From assembly GCA_031282535.1 (NCBI GenBank), contig JAITDM010000201.1, forward strand, positions 1 to 5,358: a DNA stretch of 5,358 bases. The letters run 5' to 3'. Shown here in pieces: positions 3,742 to 5,358 of the stretch (the stretch's first letter is position 1; each line of letters opens with the position of its first letter). The notes below the pieces were generated by a model. It saw only the letters and a list, made by a program, of their open reading frames with translations, did no database searches and was not told the DNA's origin. A program made the position numbers and the translations under genes. This DNA is from Oscillospiraceae bacterium (GTDB taxonomy: Bacteria; Bacillota; Clostridia; Oscillospirales; UBA929).

Positions 3742-5358
3742 TCAGAACGTGTGCTCTGTGCGGTTGATGATGTTGTCCTGCACATCCTTTGCGAGCTTGA
3801 TGAAGTGCGCGCTGTACCCGGCCACGCGAATGACGAGGTCCTTGTGCTGGTCGGGGTTCTTTTGCGCGTCCACCAGTGTCTCGCGGTCGACGACGTTGAA
3901 TTGGATGTGCATGCCCTTCCGGTCGAAGTAGCCTCTGATCAGCGCGGTGAGATTCATGAGACCCTTGTCCCCCGACAGCGCCGCCGGGAGGAACTTCTGG
4001 TTGTAGAGCGTCCCGTTGGAGGCCAAGGCGTGGTCCAGCTTGGAGACCGAGTTGGCCGCCGCCGTCGGGCCGTTCGTATCCACGCCGGCGCGGGGGGATA
4101 CGCCGTCGCCCAGCGTCGTCTTGGCCAGTCTGCCGGTGGGCAGCGCTCCGACGTCTTTGCCGTACAGCACGTTGGCGGACACCGGGTACATCCCCGCCTG
4201 GAAACGGCCGCCGCGCGGGTTCGTGTACTGTTCGACCAGTTCGCAGTATATGCGTCCGCAGCGCACCGTGAACGCGTCGACTTCGTCGATGTCGTTCCCG
4301 AAGCCGGGCGTATTTCTCAGGATCCTGAGGATCTCGTCGTATTGGCCGCTGGCAGCCGGTCCCGCGTGGGCCGCCGCCACCGCACCCTTGCGCAGATCCG
4401 CCAGGCTGATGGAACCAGACCCGTTGAGGATGGATTTTACCGCCTCATAGATCCGCATCTCCATCTCGGTCTCATCGTTCGAAACCCCGCCGCCGGTCAC
4501 GGAGCCGTTCCGGATGGAGGTCTCTGTGGAGCCGACCGCCGCGATGGAATAGCCGAAGTTGTTTTCGAGCGCGTCTTTCAGCTGCGCGAGGGTGATTTTC
4601 TTGTCTTCAAAGACATTCTTCTGAATGGCGTACAGGGAGTCGCCGGCGTCGATGATGCCGACGCCCTGCGGGCCCGAGAAGTTGTAGATCGCGCCGCCCT
4701 CCTGGACGGATTTGCCTTTTTCGATACAACCTTCGATCAGGGCGGACTGGTAAGGCAGCGGCACCCGGTCGCCGTGCGCGGTGTCGATGCAGTTGACCGC
4801 CTCCACCATGTTGTGGACAAAATAGGCCATTTGCTTCTCAAACGCGGTGAAGAAGTCCTCGATGCAGGTGAAGGAGGTGATCTCGCCGGTCTGGGGGCCC
4901 AACTGCTTGCCGAAGCAGCGCCCGTTGTGCAGGGTGATTTCGAGCACCTTGGCGACATTGAAGCTGGCGGCGTCGTGCCAACCGTCGTACTTGTGCTGGA
5001 TATCGGGCTCCACGCAGCCGCTCGGCGTATAGGTGCGGGCGAGCTTCAGCGGAATGCCCCGGTTGACCATGGCGGGGATGATGACTTCGTCGTTGAACAC
5101 GTTGGGCATGCCGTACCCCAGACGGATGACTTCGCACGCACGGTAGAGGAACTCGTCCGGGGTCGCGTTGCCGACGCGGATGCCCAGCGAAGGCATCGGC
5201 ATGCCGACGTGCGCCAGCGCGGTGAGGCACATGTAGCTGACGTCGTTGGTCTGGTCGATGCCGTCCTCGTCTGTGCCGCCCAGCGCGATCAGCTCAAACA
5301 GCTGGTACCCGGCAAACGCCTGCGCGGAGACGTCGTCGCGGACCTTGTTGCCGTCGTT
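3742..5358 (-). CDS. Glycyl radical diol dehydratase, B12-independent 1,2-propanediol dehydratase type (5' part beyond window)
   Basis: The frame is open to the right edge: 538 residues of an enzyme family usually ~790-850 long, lacking roughly the first 300. The active-site thiyl Cys and catalytic Glu are in SGCVEPD (visible Cys115, Glu117). The glycyl radical loop RVAGYSA has Gly514, 24 residues from the C-terminus (NRTEHTF). His128-Asp129 (GWHDAA) lie 13-14 residues after the Cys. From memory, Asp at that spacing corresponds to substrate-binding Asp447 of Clostridium butyricum glycerol dehydratase, whereas choline TMA-lyase has a Thr near the His position. YNFSGPQGVG, FGNDIDEVD, YTNPRGG, GPTAAANSVSKLDH and NGTLYNQKF are also dehydratase-like. 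The Cys-to-Gly distance is 399 residues against ~330 recalled for glycerol dehydratase, because of an extra segment around 273-342. With PduA/PduB shell genes downstream, propanediol to propionaldehyde is the likeliest reaction; glycerol or another diol is possible. Confidence 0.9.
   Translation of the reverse strand, partial: NDGNKVRDDVSAQAFAGYQLFELIALGGTDEDGIDQTNDVSYMCLTALAHVGMPMPSLGIRVGNATPDEFLYRACEVIRLGYGMPNVFNDEVIIPAMVNRGIPLKLARTYTPSGCVEPDIQHKYDGWHDAASFNVAKVLEITLHNGRCFGKQLGPQTGEITSFTCIEDFFTAFEKQMAYFVHNMVEAVNCIDTAHGDRVPLPYQSALIEGCIEKGKSVQEGGAIYNFSGPQGVGIIDAGDSLYAIQKNVFEDKKITLAQLKDALENNFGYSIAAVGSTETSIRNGSVTGGGVSNDETEMEMRIYEAVKSILNGSGSISLADLRKGAVAAAHAGPAASGQYDEILRILRNTPGFGNDIDEVDAFTVRCGRIYCELVEQYTNPRGGRFQAGMYPVSANVLYGKDVGALPTGRLAKTTLGDGVSPRAGVDTNGPTAAANSVSKLDHALASNGTLYNQKFLPAALSGDKGLMNLTALIRGYFDRKGMHIQFNVVDRETLVDAQKNPDQHKDLVIRVAGYSAHFIKLAKDVQDNIINRTEHTF

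Noticed and set aside
3742..5358. Choline trimethylamine-lyase (CutC) identity for the glycyl radical enzyme
   Set aside because: The His-Asp after the catalytic Cys, the C-terminal RTEH ending and the PduA/PduB neighbours fit a diol dehydratase better. CutC would be expected to show a Thr-containing segment there.

Overview
The window is a GC-rich stretch from an anaerobic bacterium, most likely a Clostridia-type Firmicute. That guess rests on strong AGGAGG-type ribosome sites, oxygen-sensitive glycyl-radical chemistry and palindromic intergenic repeats; no phylogenetic marker is present. All six genes lie on the minus strand and read as one operon segment of a glycyl-radical-enzyme bacterial microcompartment (GRM metabolosome). 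No gene is supported on the plus strand.

In transcription order, right to left, the genes are: (1) the C-terminal ~538 residues of a glycyl radical diol dehydratase, cut by the right edge (3742-5358); (2) its radical-SAM activating enzyme (2770-3690); (3) a PduB-type tandem-domain shell protein (1947-2729); (4) a PduA-type hexameric shell protein (1511-1789); (5) a flavoprotein-fold protein with an encapsulation-peptide-like N-terminus and a EutQ-like C-terminal motif (665-1390); (6) a PduK-type shell protein whose long Pro/Ala/Glu tail holds seven 30-bp tandem repeats and runs off the left edge (1-589).

The shell genes are Pdu-like, the PduA copy strikingly so, while the catalytic enzyme is a glycyl radical enzyme and not B12-dependent PduCDE. 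The simplest reading is a B12-independent 1,2-propanediol (or related diol) metabolosome. The activase installs the glycyl radical, the dehydratase makes an aldehyde inside the shell, and the shell retains it. The expected aldehyde dehydrogenase, alcohol dehydrogenase and phosphotransacylase genes are not visible and would lie outside the window.

The gaps between genes are short (all under 160 bp), and those after the PduB, PduA and flavoprotein genes each contain a strong RNA-capable fold. Two of these have wobble pairs that work only in the minus-strand transcript. The third, 613-670, is a compact three-way-junction palindrome that supplies the stop codon of the preceding gene and looks like a REP/MITE-type insertion. 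These structures, the flavoprotein-like cargo candidate, the repeat-expanded PduK tail and a ~65-residue insertion in the dehydratase are the main points for follow-up.
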